From Struthidea cinerea (taxonomy: Eukaryota; Chordata; Aves; Passeriformes; Corcoracidae), in the NCBI GenBank assembly GCA_013397865.1, contig VZTI01001048.1, positions 1,717,923 through 1,781,922 on the forward strand: DNA of 64,000 nucleotides. Reading direction: 5' to 3'. Position 1 is the first letter of the stretch, and every line of letters begins with the position of its first letter. Shown here piece by piece: positions 10,336 through 24,659 of this stretch. A program made the position numbers and the translations under genes. The notes beneath the pieces were generated by a model. That model made no database searches. It was not told the DNA's origin and saw only the letters and a list, made by a program, of their open reading frames with translations.

Positions 10336-13300
10336 CGACAAGGAACGGAAAGCAGAGGAGAGCAGTCATTTAAAGTTCATTTTGCCTTTATAAAACTTTC
10401 TAGGGATTGGAAGCATGCAGCAACATCCAGTTGGCAGAGGAGATGAAATGCTGATGTGCACTGTGTATGAAAACTAGACTTTGTGGTTAGTAGGTCTCCA
10501 ATGTAAAATTTCTAAAAATAAGTCCTTAAGACTGTTGCAGTCTTTTTCACCATTTCATTTCCCTTACATTTCTGTGTTTGCAGTAAACACATCTTTGATG
10601 CTGAAACTGGAAGTGTTTTATGTGCTGATTTTTTTGAACAGAGACACTCACCTGACTTTAACTTCAATGGAATAAGACTGTGTTAAAAACACCAATACTT
10701 TGCTCTGACAAGATGTTTGGGTGCAAGTCTGATGCATTTCAGAAACATTTCTCTTTCAGTGAAAGTTTAGGTTTATTAATCACAAAATTCCAGTTTTGAA
10801 GAATAATTATACAGAACATTCCGTGTTGTATAAGGTGTTTATTTACATTTTAATTAGAAGGAATTTTATTTAAATATAACCTGTTTTAATTGTATTCTTT
10901 TTGCACCCATAAACTTCAATAGCTGTAGACACTGATATTATTTTGGGAGTTTGTGAGATTACATAGGCAATGTATGTAGTAACATATTTTCAAGGGAGCT
11001 ACATTTTTATTTCTTTTAAACTTTTGAAATAATGATCGGACTTTCAGCCTTTCCTTTGTATTTTTTCTTTGGATTAGTTTCAAGCTGGAGTGAAAGCCAG
11101 CAATTGTGAGGTAGCGTGGATTTGACATTTTCTCATGTACCCTGCATATTATTTGCAGCAAGATTAGCATCAGAAGGACTGACTTAGATCAGTTGTCTTT
11201 GCTTATGCACACCCTATGTTTCTCAGATTTTTGGAGGGTATTTGGGGGGATGGGGGGTGTGTGTGGTGATATTTAGTTTCCCCCTGCAAGCATACTGGAT
11301 CAGCTCTAGCTGGGTGTTTGTGTCAGAGGACTTGCCAGGTGGAATGTATAGCTGGAGGATAAAATGAAAGCAAAGAAGGCAATGTAAAAAATTAGACATT
11401 GGAATGGGTACAAAGGAGAACCCGTGTTCTTTGAGATTACAGTCCTGAAATGAGCAGCAATGAGCTTATAAAGCAACATGGACCTGTGTGGATAGAAGAA
11501 GCTGCTTAAACTCAAGACATGAACGATTTAAGCACCCTGGTGTACGGGTTATAGTTGTCCTCAGATAGGGGCAAAGTCTGTCCCCAGTGACACGTGCACC
11601 CACTTACAATCAATGAAAGCTGGAGATGTGAGACCAGGTTCTGTGCTTTAGCTTTTTTTCTTGTGTGACTTAGCAGAGAGTTCCCCTGAAATGCAGCTGG
11701 GTAAGTTAAACCTGTCACCCTTGTGACAAGAATATTCACATAAGTAGCCATAATGGTATCAGTTCTTGCAAAATATTTAAAAATCTGACCTTTGGCTAGT
11801 AGTATTTTTCAAATGTCGCTTTGCTTTTAGTAGTATAAAAAAAAGTTACATTTTTACCCTGAATAGTAGATTTATTTTGAAATTAAGTAAATGGCAGAAC
11901 TGCAGCTCTCTTCCTCTCCTGCATAGAACCTCTTTTAAGTTCAAAGTGTTCAGATACATAACTCAAAGATCTCTCTTCCTGATGCTCAGTGGGCTACCTT
12001 GCTTTTTTTAAAATTCATGGCAGGGTCTCAGAGCAGGGCTGGCAACCTCAACTAAAGTAACTGCTGCTTTTATTTTCATATGACTTTGGTTTTCTTTTAA
12101 GGTCTCAAAAGACCACACAAACCAGCTGACAGAGCAGGAAGAGAGATGAAAGATGGAGATGGTAATTTTCAAAAAGAAATTGTGTTGCAACCGATGAGTT
12201 CTTTATGACTTCTACTTGAAAGCATAAATCAGCCCAGGTTCAATTAAAATTGCATCTAAATTGAACTAAATGAGCTTTTCCTGGTTTAGAGTTTCCTTAT
12301 GGAAGTTTTGCACATCTCTGAATAGCAGTGGCAAGTTCTTAGGAAGCTGAAACCATGAAAACTCTGAGGAGGATTTTAATGCCCACTCCTGCCTCCCACC
12401 CTCTAATTTTTCTAATGTTGAAGGCTAAATCCTTCATGAAATATAAGTATAAACAGTGCTTAAATAACAACCATATTCTCTCTAAACGTTGTCTTAGTTT
12501 TTCGTGCTGCTTTAGTGTTTTAAAGTTAATTGTGTTTTGTTTAGCTTTTCAACAATTTACTAAAAACCCTAGATCTCAAGCATGATTGCAGGTGTATCTA
12601 AAAGGTTAATTTAAGAGCAGTTAGCAAACTCCCTTCACTGGAAGTGAAGTAGCAGAGGCTGGACAGGCCCAGACTTTGCATTCAGAAAACTCCCATGTTG
12701 TATGACAGGTTTCCATCATCTTGACTTGGCTGAGGTTTGCTTGAATTAGAAGGTAGCGGATTGGCAACATTTTTTTGGTTTAGATATCATGCTCAACAAG
12801 GACTGACTTTTTACAGAGGGGTAAGAGAAAAAGGCCTTGGAGACTGATCACTGAAATTAAGTCTTCAGTATGAAATGCATAACGAGTCTGAGAAAATCCT
12901 CGCAGTTTCTACTGGAATGAGTAATTTCAGAGAAGTCATCTAGCTCTCAGCTCCTTTAAATCAACCAATAAAATCTTGGTTTATAGAGGAATAATCACAT
13001 GGAAACAAATATACCCCCTTGAAACCATTGCCTGCCACTGGAAACACATTGGTTCCTTTCATAGTTCTTGCAGATCCCGTTTACATAAAAACCCAGCCAC
13101 CCAGAATTCAGCTAGAAGCTGCTGGTGTAACGTGAAAGCATCTTTTGAGCCAGAGCCACTTTATAAAGAAAAAAAATGCTTGCTTGACGTAGACCAAAAA
13201 TGACAGCGTAAGTGGATCACCTGCCTGAAAGGCTCTCAAGCAGTACGGCTGTCCGACCCTCATGTCATCCTCTCCTGACCCTCAAGAATTCCTTTGATCT

Positions 13301-13810
13301 CCCATGAAGACATCAGCCTCCCAGGCTGTCATCGCCCCGCAGGAGGTGCTGGGCTGCCCAGGTATGGGTGCTGCAGCCGTGGCTATCCCCGGTGTGCTCC
13401 AGAAGCTGCTGCTCTCTAAGGCTGAAACACTCAGTGGAACAGCTGCAAGTGCCTGAACGATGGGTTTAATATTTAAAAACTTAAAAAATGAGGTGAAGCT
13501 GCAGCATTTTCATAAGCAGCCTCGTTCTTCTTGTTGTAATGCTGCCCACCAGATTAACAAATTTGGCACCGCTTTTGCTTATTTTTGAATGTCACCATTT
13601 CACCAGGCAACCAATTGCATCTGTACCTTGCTGCAAAGACTTTTCATCTGGAGGGCAAGGCTCCTGTTGTGGCCTTCAATCTTTATGTAAGTGAGTGTGC
13701 TGGCTCACAAAGCAAAAGCTGAAACCCTTAAGGAGGTTTTGTATAAAATCCTTGTTTATGAGAGTTATCCACCTCCCTATTTTCCTCACTGACAATATGC
13801 CAGGTTATTG
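10336..13810. other. AT-rich non-coding sequence
   Basis: I see no gene. One extra G-rich feature is present at 11233-11257, with runs of 3, 6 and 6 G. A mildly GC-richer stretch at 13,200-13,420 lacks a long frame and dense CpG. Confidence 0.7.
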
Positions 13811-13877
13811 CAGCTCTGAGGAGTTCCACTGATTTCGCAGGGACTGGAGTAGTTTGCACTGTGGATGAGATTTCAAA
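13811..13877 (+). mobile_element. Possible relic of an ancient amniote interspersed repeat
   Basis: The stretch with GAGTTCCACTGATTTCGCAG and the following 45 bases resembles a widespread old reptile/bird repeat type whose core reads like CCACTGATTTCAATGGGAC. The assignment rests on remembered motif similarity and is weak. Confidence 0.3.
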
Positions 13878-16800
13878 GCATAATGAAAGCACTTGTGAAT
13901 CTGTTTTATTTCATGTAGCAATGGAGTAGGAGAGGCTGACAAGCAGTCTCCCAGATGAGCAGGTGGCAGCTTTCAAACCAAGGGTAAAAAATTCTTAGGA
14001 CACCCTAATTTGATCGCTTGTCATGACCTGGTTCACAGACGCCACTGAGCATCGACAGTATTTGAGTGCCAGGGTCCTCCAGGACCCTTTGGAAGTCTCA
14101 TTCCGTACAGGAGGGTTGGGATCCATATGGTAGAATCAAAGTCTGGCCAGATGTAGCAGGAATTTGTATGCTACTACCTTGACTCCTTGTATCAATAAAG
14201 AGATGTTTTTGTAAAATATGAACAAAGTATAATTTCACTGGAATGTAATAATTTTCAGCTCGATTGTGCTGATGGCGCACAGCCCAGAGCCTCAAGCAGC
14301 CGCGGAGGTGATGCCTTCGGGAGCACAGCCTGCAGCCAGCTGGGGAAGGGAGAGCCCCTTGTCCTCACCCCCACTTCGGACTGAATTGTGCCTCTTGATA
14401 AACAAGGAGGGGAGTGCAACTCTGCCCCATCGAGTTAAGTTGCATAAGATCCATTTTTAAAATATTTTCCCCCTAGTCTGAAGAGGGTATTTAAAAAAAA
14501 TAAAATCCTGCAAAATCACATTTTAAAAGTTTTTGAATTGTGTTTTTGACCTTTTTAATGTTACTTTTGACCTTTTAAATTTTCTATTTTTTTCTATACT
14601 GCAAATATATATAATTTATTTTGGGCACTTACGAAAGGAAGCAAATTCAAATCTCTTCCTTCTGTAAGTATACTAAAAGGTGATGTCACAAATCTGCTGA
14701 TTCGCTAAAGGAGATTTAATTGCTGCTTTTCAAAAATGCCATTTACATGAGAATTAACAGTTTTCATCAAACCAACCAACCTGAAATATTTTGGCACTTT
14801 TTGAATAGCTTTTCTGCCTAGTTTTGTCACCAGCAAAAAGAAAGATATTTGAGAATTCCCCTCATCTGGCCCTTCTTAAAGTCCTGCTTACTGCTCTGAA
14901 CAGCCTTAGAAATTAGCCAGTGGCAAGAAATATATCACACTAGAATGATGCATTCCTTTAGTAAATGGACTGAAAATAAAATGGGAGTGCAGTGTTTCAG
15001 TTGTAATATGTTGATGAACCTGTCAGAGCAAAGACAAACCACTCTGACTTCTCTGCCTGTTGGAGCACAGCAGCCGGGGTTGTAACTGAGACATCACAGG
15101 ACAGGTGCTTTGAAAATTACAGAATTTAAGAAAAGGATCATGTGGCTTTCCTGTGTGATCAAGAGGTTGATCCTTGCAGATTTCAACACCCTACATCACT
15201 ATTTGCTCCTTGATCGTGTGTCTTTTATGTTAATAAATAATTGTGTAGATTTGAAATGGCTTTTCACATAAGTAATTCATTTCTGTGCCTGCGACCCAGC
15301 AGAAGTCTAATTTAAACCTTTTAAAGGTTATTTTATTCAGAAGTTAGTTTCACCCTGTTACACATAACCAGTACTAATCATTGAGGTGATTCGCAGGTAT
15401 GAGGGGTACAGAATCAGCTCCTAAGTATGCTCTCAAAAACCTGTAATTTTGTTAGTAAAAAAGCCCCACAGCTATAAGCAAGACTGGTGGTTCTGCAGAA
15501 TCTGGGAGCTGCATTGCTTCTGCCTTTTTTCTTTGATTTTTAAAAATGTTTTATAGATTTTAAATAAATCAAGAATATTGTATAAATTCCACACTACACA
15601 GAATATTTAAAATCTTTTTGGAACTGGGCCTTAACTGTTACCTGGAGGTCTGTAAATACCTGCAGTGGTTTACTGCTGATAATGCTGTAATTACATTTCA
15701 GTGTTGACTCACATTTCTGCTTTTTTGTGTTTGTGTTCAGCAGTACAGTTCATTTGAAAAGTGCATAAAATATAAATATCCAAACTTCAAAGATGCTGTA
15801 GTAGAGGTAAATTGCCAAATGTTCTGTGATTTTCTCGATAGTTTTATGATAACATAAAGCCAGTGTTTCATCAAAGAACTTTTTTTTCTTTGAGAAGGAT
15901 TGCACCAACTAGATATAAATTATAAATCATGTTCTGTTTTACATGTGAAATGGGAGCTCTGAAGTGTATCACACTTGAGCAGATGGAGGCTAGTGTTTTC
16001 ATGTTTTTCTGAGCCTGTTTTGTTTGTGATGCCATTTCCTATATAATCTAACATTAAATTCCTTTGTATAGGGACAAGAAACTATCACCAAATAAATATA
16101 ATTATCGACAAGTGTTACTAGCAACAGGGGCAATGAGAAAATCATCAGTAACACACTGCACCCCCCCCAAAGCCTGAGTGACATTTGTAACACACAAATA
16201 ATGAGCTAACTGAGCAGCTGTTCAGGTTTCATGACATTGGAGATTTTATTTAACAAAATGAATGATCTAAACAAGTGAATTACAAGATGCTAAATATATA
16301 TTTATTCAGGTAGCCAAAGTTGTTTCTGGCTTTTTCCATTCTAGAAGCACAGCTGAGTTTTGGTACAATTTAGAAAACTGGAAGGAGATATGTTTGAAGG
16401 ATGCTGCCTCAATTACAGCCTGTTTGTTCATTATTGTTAATAAGCACTATTTTATTGTGTTTGCAAATTGCAAATTGAGCTGAGATTTCTCATTCCTTTG
16501 ATAGCACCTTCGCTACCAGGTAATAACATTAAAATCATATGACATTTGAATGAAATAAATTGCTGGCTCCGTGTGCTTGCAAACTGCTTTTAAGAATGAG
16601 TGGGAAAGGCAGCGGAGGGAAGGGACAAGTTTTGCAGAGCAGAGATGAGAAAAGGCAGCCTCTGTGTGTGTTACACAGACAGGGATGAAAGCAAAAGAAC
16701 CCAGAAGCACTTTTTAGCCAAGAAAATAACTGGTGTGGGCTCCGTAGACTTAGCTTAAACCAGCTGTAAACCAGGACTTTCTGTCACTGTTATTGACCAG

Positions 16801-18947
16801 ACTTTGAACACTTTTATCAGCTGCATGTGTTAATAGCTTGTTAATGATTGATGCTGAGGTCTTTTATGACACCAAATGAAAGTGAGAAATAAGTGCAAGA
16901 TCTTGAGGTGACTTTTGCAGTCACATTCTTTGCCTAGCACTCTTTGCAGAATTTCAGCTATGTTTTAAAACATTTATGCCTGCCAAGATTAGATAGGTTA
17001 CATTGCAACTCAGGATAACACAGAACTACCCGGGCTGGGCTGTGCATTCAGTCCTACACTGAGCAGGAAAAATACAGCAACCCTCAAATGAAAACCTGAA
17101 TTTTAGAAGGTAGTGCAGTTCTGCCAGAGTGTATAAAGGAGGGTAAAATGTATGGGTGACTTGGTATGTGAGGCAAATAAATACCAGATTTGCTGAATGC
17201 TGTCTAAAGAGAGCACCTCAGCACAATGCATTTCTCATCGGCCAGGTATTCTAGAACTTCACACAGCTGATCTGCACATCAGCTGCACTGAGCCTTTCTG
17301 CTGATTGTAGTTAATTCTCTGTGGTTATTTACCTCACATGTAACCACACTCCTCCTCTGCTGAGTAAACTAAGAATCGACAGAAATCTGGAAACACTGAG
17401 TACTTGGTTCAGGAAAGCAGAAAAAATGTGTAGGTGTCTGTAAAATTTAATATGAATTTATTTTTTCTCTGTTCACATTATTCCTTTTTACCATTACTTC
17501 TTGCCTGTCGTAAATCCAATTAGTGAGCTTTCTACATTGCAATCAACTGCTTTCCAGGAAGAAAATTTGTTTTGTGAGCAAAGCCTTTTTCCTAAAACAC
17601 GACTGTAATTTTCTGGTTTTTCACTGCTTCACAAAGCATTTAAATAAAAGCAAAATAAGCTCTAGCACTGCATTTACTGTACTGTTCCCTCTTTCTGCAA
17701 ATTTGTTTTTCCATTTCCAAACAATTTTGTTTTAGCAAAAATTTCTTATAAGGGTGAAACAAAGATAATAAAAATAAAAGAAAATTCCAAAATGGATGCA
17801 CAGATACAGCCCAGAATAAGAAAAAACTTAATTATTAGTGCAGTTGTGTAAGGTGTGAATGATCCAGCTTGAAGTCCCTGCTCTGAATCAAGGACTTAAA
17901 CCCAGATTTGTCATGCTTTGAACAACTGTTTTAACTGCTACAATTGTTGTGTGCTTTCCAGGTTTGACAAAAGACATTCAGTTGAATACCTAAGAAAACT
18001 CTCCTCTGAAGGGGATTATCAGAACTGATATGTTCTTGTGAAAGTTATATTTCCTGCAAATAGATATCTTCTGAAAAAATAGTATCGGTTATTTTGTTGA
18101 GCTATTTATTTTCCTTTGCTCTAACCAAGTGAATTTTGACTCATAACACACCAGAGGCTTAAATGCTTGTGTTGGTTTCTCCAGCCTGTGTTAACTCTCC
18201 GTGTTCCAAATGGTACAGAGTTTAAATGCAATCAGAGAATATTGTGAACCTTTCAAGATAGCTTTGGAATAGAGCAGCTCTTGCTTTTGGCTGTCATCCT
18301 GAATTTGGGTTAATTTTTTTTCTGTAGTATTGTAATAATGAGTAATTCTAGGAATAGGGAACCCTGCTGTAATATGTAAATGACACTGGTGAATTGTCTC
18401 TGGTCACTGTGTCCCTTATTCTCATTATTTATTCATGCTTTTTTTTCTCAGAAATAACAAATTAAATCTTAGGAGACTTGTGGGTTCAAAGGGTTGGTCA
18501 TTAGTCTTTACTAAGTCCAGTTCTGAAGAGCTTAGAACAGGAAACACCATTAAATTTAACGTTTCAGCATTTCACTGAGACTAAATTCAGACAGCACTAC
18601 CACTTTCCTTAAAGGATGTACAAAAGCCTATTGTATGATAAAGAAACTGATTTTTTTTTCGTATCTAGTCATTATAAGCAGTTCATTCTGGTTTCAGAGA
18701 CATTAGTGGGTCTAGATATTCCTTTATGTAGAATAAAAACCAGCAGAAAACCTTAATGAGTTTTTTGACTGCATCCACAGCCCGTGTACTCTTTCCTGAC
18801 TGGTTCATTGCAGACCAGAGTTCTTATAAACGAGACCAAGGCTGCAGGGGAGTGATTTCTATTAGCAAATTAAGAAATGGTGGCTTTGAATATATAGTAG
18901 TCATCATGAAAATGCCAACTCTTACTGTAATGTAGCATCAAAGAATG
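13878..18947. other. AT-rich non-coding sequence
   Basis: About 5 kb shows no recognisable exon or RNA gene. It is very AT-rich at 14,460-14,620 and 15,530-15,620. Two TGACCT half-sites 21 bases apart (14,547 and 14,568) sit in a short imperfect direct repeat. Confidence 0.7.
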
Positions 18948-19032
18948 ATGGCTCCTTTTTTAAAGGAGATTTCTGTAAGTGCTGTTAACAAATGGCTCCT
19001 TTTTTAATGGAGATTTCTGTAAGTGTTAACAA
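18948..19032 (+). repeat. Tandem duplication, two copies of about 44 bp
   Basis: Copy 1 is 18,948-18,991 (44 bp) and copy 2 is 18,992-19,032 (41 bp). They are identical apart from one substitution and a 3-base deletion in copy 2. Each contains CTCCTTTTTTAA and TTTCTGTAAGTG, so a donor-like GTAAGT is also duplicated. The close similarity points to a fairly recent replication-slippage event. Confidence 0.95.
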
Positions 19033-19924
19033 ATGCTGACTCTGTAATAGGAACTACTGTAGAACATGTACAAGTACAAGAGAGGCAGAAGTGGCCAAGA
19101 ACTTCCTATTTGTTTTTAAAACTGTATCCTTTTTGCACAGTCTTTAAAAAACCTATTAGCACCAGTGATGCTTCAGTGATGTTCAGAGAGGCTGACTGCA
19201 GCCCAGCAAAGCCTGTCCACTGGCCTGCCTAGGCAGATGTTGGAAGAACCATGTGCAGAACAGTGCCTGCTCTGATGTCACCCCGAGCATCCCCACATTA
19301 TCTCCTGCCTGTCACTTACTCTGCTGTTAAAGCCCCGGGAAATTCAAAAGGTGGGTCACCATTTGGGGTAAGAGCAGACACATAAGTAATCACTGTGGGT
19401 GATCCTGTGCGAGTTCTGTTGAAAAAATGGAGGCTTCTGAATTGCCACAACATCTTTTACATCACCATATCTTGTTATATTTTACCAAAATTAATAAAAT
19501 CTATGTTTCATGTGGTAATTTCAGGGTACATACCAATTCTCTTTGCTTGCCATCAGTAGCAAAACACTCATAGGAGATTGTGCTCCTATATTGGGAGAAC
19601 AATAAAAGGTATAGCAATCAAATGCTTCCTGAACTTGGGTGTCAGGAAGAGCTGTGTCAGCTGCATGCAGGGGAATTGGAAATTTGGTCTAGTGCTGCAG
19701 GAGCTGAAGACACAGTAGTCAGTGCCACGTGGTGGTGAGGCCGCCTGGACAAAGTCTGACACCAGCCAAGCCCAGCAAGGGCTCCTTGCAGAGAATCGCT
19801 GCTCCTTTTGCTTTTGTGTTACCTGGAAAATCCCACTCCGGGAAAGTGTGTGTCTGCTTTTGTCAATATAGAGCAATGGTCCACCTACCTGGCCGGAAAG
19901 CAGAAATGGCAGCACATCAGTTGC
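19033..19924. other. Non-coding sequence leading into a CpG patch
   Basis: No exon is recognised. GC content rises from about 19,640 onward. Overlapping frames of 109 codons (minus) and 133 codons (plus) in the GC-richer part match no known protein. Confidence 0.6.
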
Positions 19925-20020
19925 TCCCAGAGGGCGGAGAGGGAGCGCCTGTCCCTGTGCTAACGCCGGGAAGCAGGCGTGCGCTCCTGCCCGGTGAGCG
20001 CGATCTGCTCTGGCCCCAGG
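19925..20020. promoter_or_regulatory. Isolated small CpG-rich patch
   Basis: About 95 bases contain GGCGG, AACGCCGGG, GGCGTGCGC and GAGCGCG, giving locally high CpG. A donor-like CCGGTGAGCG occurs near 19,991. Role as a promoter or enhancer is inferred only from the contrast with the flanks. Confidence 0.35.
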
Positions 20021-23000
20021 GTAATGCAGAGCTTATTTGCCTGTCACCACAGTTCGTCAGGGGGATGCACAGTGGGAGTGACAAACACTCTGGAGGAGTA
20101 TTTGCAGTGAGTCAGCAGGTGCTGGTATGATAAAAGAGACAATGCTGTAGCTAAGGTGGATTTTTTTAAACAAATTTATGATGAGCAGCTAAAAAGTCCA
20201 GAGCCATCAGAGAAACAATTTGCTATAAGTTATTTTTAACTACTAATAAAAAATTTGTGGGTTTATTGGGCCATTAAACTGTTTTCATTTTAAGAACGTG
20301 AGAATTCACTGGGACTGTCTCTGTTTTCCCCAGGTTTGCTGAGAGGAAACTGATAGGGGAACCTTGAAATAAAGAATGAAGGTGTTGCTGAGCCAGCCAA
20401 ATCTCCTTAAAAGCTGACAGGTTTTTTCCAGTAGTCCATCTTAACCCTTCAAAAATATTTTGATTAACTTCAACTTTTATAAAACTTCAGGTTATTGTTT
20501 TATTTATTTTGTGGGAGAAGTTCTCAGAATGCTGAAAAGTTTAACATGTGTTGAAATGATAACACTGAAAGATTTTTTGGACTTCAACGAAAGAGCTGTT
20601 TAAAAAATAAACTGTACAAGTATCACTGTGTCTAAAGCAGAAAAATATATTTTTTGTTGTTGCAGGGCAGGACCATTAGTAAATATCTTAAATTTGAGTT
20701 ATAGGCAAAAAACACCAACAAAAAAAAGTAAAGGGAGAAAAAAATGTATTCCAAAAAAGCAACAAAGTAAAAGGAAGAGAATGTGGCCACACACTCAGCA
20801 GTAAAAAAATGTTGCCTCAGTGATAGGCTTGCTTGTGAAAATGGTCCATGAATGTTTTCATGGTTGTGAGACTGTTTTTTTTACTATAGTCATGCAAGCT
20901 GTGTGTTGCCGAGCTCCTGCTGAGCAACAGTGGAGGAATTACTGGAGCTCCATTCACAGTTTCAAAACTGTTTTGCATTAATGGACAGCCTGAACTGGAT
21001 TTGGGTTAGGTTTCACTCTGAGCTGTAGCTCCCTCTCTCCACCCCCTAAAATAATAATAATAATTACAAAAGTATGAGATAGGACTAGCGTCTCCACCTC
21101 CTGTTCATAACCGAGCAAACCAAATATTATTACACACATTATTGAAGGGGTGAGGAAAGTTAGAGGTCACGAACTGAGCTGTATGAATAGCTGGAGGTCA
21201 GATCAATCACAGGCATGTATTTCATGGCTGGAGCTTCAGCCCGTAGAGACTGGGTTAGTTAAACTGCCTTCTACCCGCCGATCACATATTCTAATTTTAA
21301 CCCCAAATTAAACAGCTAAAAAATACATAAAATAGAGGATTCTTCAGTGTTTAGTAGACAAATAACTAAAACATTACTTTTTTCCTTTTATTAATGTATG
21401 AGGAGGAGTGGAGGTAAGGGAAGACATGGAGACGAAGGTGGGTGTTGTACTTGGAAATGAGGTAGAAATCACAGCAAAATAATGCCAGTCCTGTGTCTTA
21501 GCAGTAATTGTGTGAAGGAGAAGCTAGCAGGGAAAGAGGGGAATTGTCTGACATGAGAAGTAAGACCTTTTTTTGAACATTCTCTGAATGTCAATGAATA
21601 GCAAAGGATCTCAGATTAGACACCCAAAAATTAATGCACATGATACTACTGTGTCCCCTGATCTATAGGATCAGATAGACACTTTTAATTGCAGTTTTGG
21701 AGTTAGATCAAAATGCTGGTGAACCATGAGTACAGAATGTTGCTAATGGACTGGGAAGGGGAGAAGGTGGGATTTAGGGCAAACCAACCTGATTTCGTTT
21801 GCATCAGACCCCTTTGAAGTGGCAGCAGTTTGTAGTTGCTTTGTGTTTTGCATTGCTACCTTTTCATATCTGAAGATTCAAACAATAGCTCCTGGTTATT
21901 ATCCCACATATTATTGATTAAAAGATTTGCCCAAAGACCTTCCATCTCACTTTCCAGCTTAGTGTGATTTACTTTTCTTTTTACTCCCTGTAACATATGA
22001 TTAATGCTGAGCTAGAGAGTCCCAGTGAGATGAAGCAGAGTGTCAGGTAAGATTTGTCAGCTCGGAAGTATAGATTATTTTATGTTTCTCGAACTTTGTG
22101 GGCCCAGGGAACAGAGATCTTGATTGTTAAATCCATCCACACTTTCCCTAGGGCTATAATATGCCAAAAACATTAAATAGCCCACTTAATACATAACCTC
22201 ATTCTGTATGCTTGACTATTTTGTTTTTAATTTTTCTTCCCTTTCCAGGCTGCTCAAATGAGATGGGATCAAAGAAAAAAATTATCCTCACTGGATTTTG
22301 TTAAAATATTAATAGGTTAGGGTTGACTGGCTAAATTGAATATCTATGCTGATCTTGCTTGCATGTTTAACTTGTGCTTAGGAAAATATGTTTCCTAGGT
22401 GATAACCTTTTATGTACCAGCCTGACTTCATTGAAATGCATAGAGATAAAAATATGTCACACTCCATGGCCATGCTATTCTTGTGTGGCAGTGTGATTAT
22501 TCAGATGATAATTGACCCCCACCTGTAGACAGCTCAAATTCTGTAGTCAATCATTCTATTTGATGTTAAAATATGTGAAAGTACAATTATATAATTTACA
22601 TTACAAATCATCCTGAATGCCAGGCATCTCAGAACCACTGACAAACGAAAGGGAAAAAAAGTCAATAAATGAAGTGAATTACACTAGGCAAAGAATTCAA
22701 CTTTTCTTATTTGCTCCTGCACAACAGCTTTTATGTGGGTGTTGTTGATAGCGCTCAAACAGATACTGCTCAGTACCAAAATATGACCGACTTTTAGCCC
22801 CTTCCTAACTTTGGTGATACTTTCTGGGTAAGAATACCTCCTTTCACTGTGGAGATGAGAGTCCTCACCAGCAGCTAAAGGTAGAAACATTCATGTCAGC
22901 ACAGATTTATGCCACAAAGGCAGTGGGCCAGTGAGCTCAGCTCCAAACACCCCAACTTTTAAACTCCTGTCTCTGTAGACTTTGCTGTGTATTTTAAAGC

Positions 23001-24659
23001 TGTATGGAACAGTTAAAGAGCATGTTTGTATGGTCACAGATTGCTGTTGGTCATGCACCTGATTAAGGCCTGTTACAAACTCTGTTGTCAGTCCTCAAAT
23101 AACATGGGTAAAACCATCCCAATCAGCTCATACCATTCCTGCATAGGAAATGTGTGCAGTGGTGGGCTTAGATCACATTGCTGGTTCACCCCAGTGTGTC
23201 TGTCTGAGTGTTGGACACAAAGAATCTAAATTTCACATGAATTTCGTGGTAGGTGAAGATTTTTTAACTACGTGTATTTCCTCCTCACATTATTTTGGAT
23301 ACATCAACCCCTTTACAGCAATCTCCAAGATATGGCTGTAGATAATACCTCAGACATGGACTATTCCTGAATTTTCAAGGCTATGCATTTTAATCCTCTG
23401 TTTAGTTATGACTATTCAAAAAAAGAACCTTCTTCTTGGGCAGATTATTCCACAGGTCTGTTACTGGAGCATTCCAGTCTGTTCAGCGAGACAGACCCAG
23501 CTTGGAAATGTGTAATCAACCTTGTAGCAAGAGAAAACTCAGTGTTAAACCAGTTGAAGTACCACAAAGGGGAGCATAAGAACCAACACAAAATATTGCT
23601 GCTGTTAAAACAGAATTTAAAGCTTCTCTCTTGGCTCTCCTTGTGCCATTTTAGACGCTTACTCCTCAGCTTCACACTGAGGAGTATAGGAAATAGCATG
23701 TGTTAAACTTTTCTGTTTAGGACTAAACGTGCCGTTATTTTGCATTACTGTAATAAAGACTTTGTCAGCCATAGATTCTCCCTTATAAATTATAATAATA
23801 TTTAAGTAAATTATAAATCATACACAACTTGAGAGATAATGTTACCTTATTTACAGTCTGTTTGCAGTACAAAAATAAGTGCACTTCATCATCCAGATCT
23901 ACAATGAATAGGTTAAGCAGCTATACATTGAAATTCTTACATGGCTTAAGCCTCTGTATCTTACAAAGGAAGCAGACAAAATAAATTTTTTAATCCTGGC
24001 CTTCATATTCTCAAATTGTTCGTTAAAATTCCTTGGAAAAATAATGTAAAGTTTCATCATGACCTGATGTGTACTCTTCTACAAAAATGTGCAGAATATC
24101 ATCATTTCTTCAGCTGTTCTTTCTTTCATAAAGGTGAGACCTTTCATAGAACAAAACCAAATGATGTAAAATTGATAAAGTATCAGATTCCCAAGTACAA
24201 ATATTCTAAGAATGGTTCATCACAAAGCAATTGTGAAACAAGACAAAAATAGAAGATATTAAATTGTTTCAAACAGCCTGAACATTCCTGATAGGAGAAT
24301 AAAAAGGCCTTATTCAAAAGGCTCTGGTTTACCATGTGGGCTTATTTCTCTGCTCTTTCCTGGCAGTTCTGTGAAACTTCTGCTCTTCTCATCCCTCTTA
24401 ATTTGGGAACAGAATAATCATCATGTTATAGTTTGTCCCCCTGATCTGCTGCAAACAGAAGGAAATTCCCGCTGTTGCTCAATGCAGACAGCCTGTCAGG
24501 GTAACCTCCAGACAGGGAAATACGTATTTCTCACTTTATTTCTCTCTCTCTTTCTCCCACTACCCAAGGCTGTTTTCCTTAGTTCTTTTTAAAAACGGAC
24601 ACTACCAGAAGCTTAATTCAGCCCTGCCACGAGTGGCTGCAGTTCTTCTGACCTCAGCA
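20021..24659. other. AT-rich non-coding sequence
   Basis: About 4.6 kb without a recognisable gene. A short (AAT)n-type run is at 21,050-21,065 and a 10-bp hairpin lies at 23,660-23,686. Frames up to 107 codons around 23,400-23,700 occur on both strands over the same bases and are probably chance. Confidence 0.7.
23660..23686. repeat. Short perfect inverted repeat
   Basis: TACTCCTCAG and CTGAGGAGTA form a perfect 10-bp stem with a 7-base loop. There is no T-run afterwards and no known element; it is probably incidental. Confidence 0.85.
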
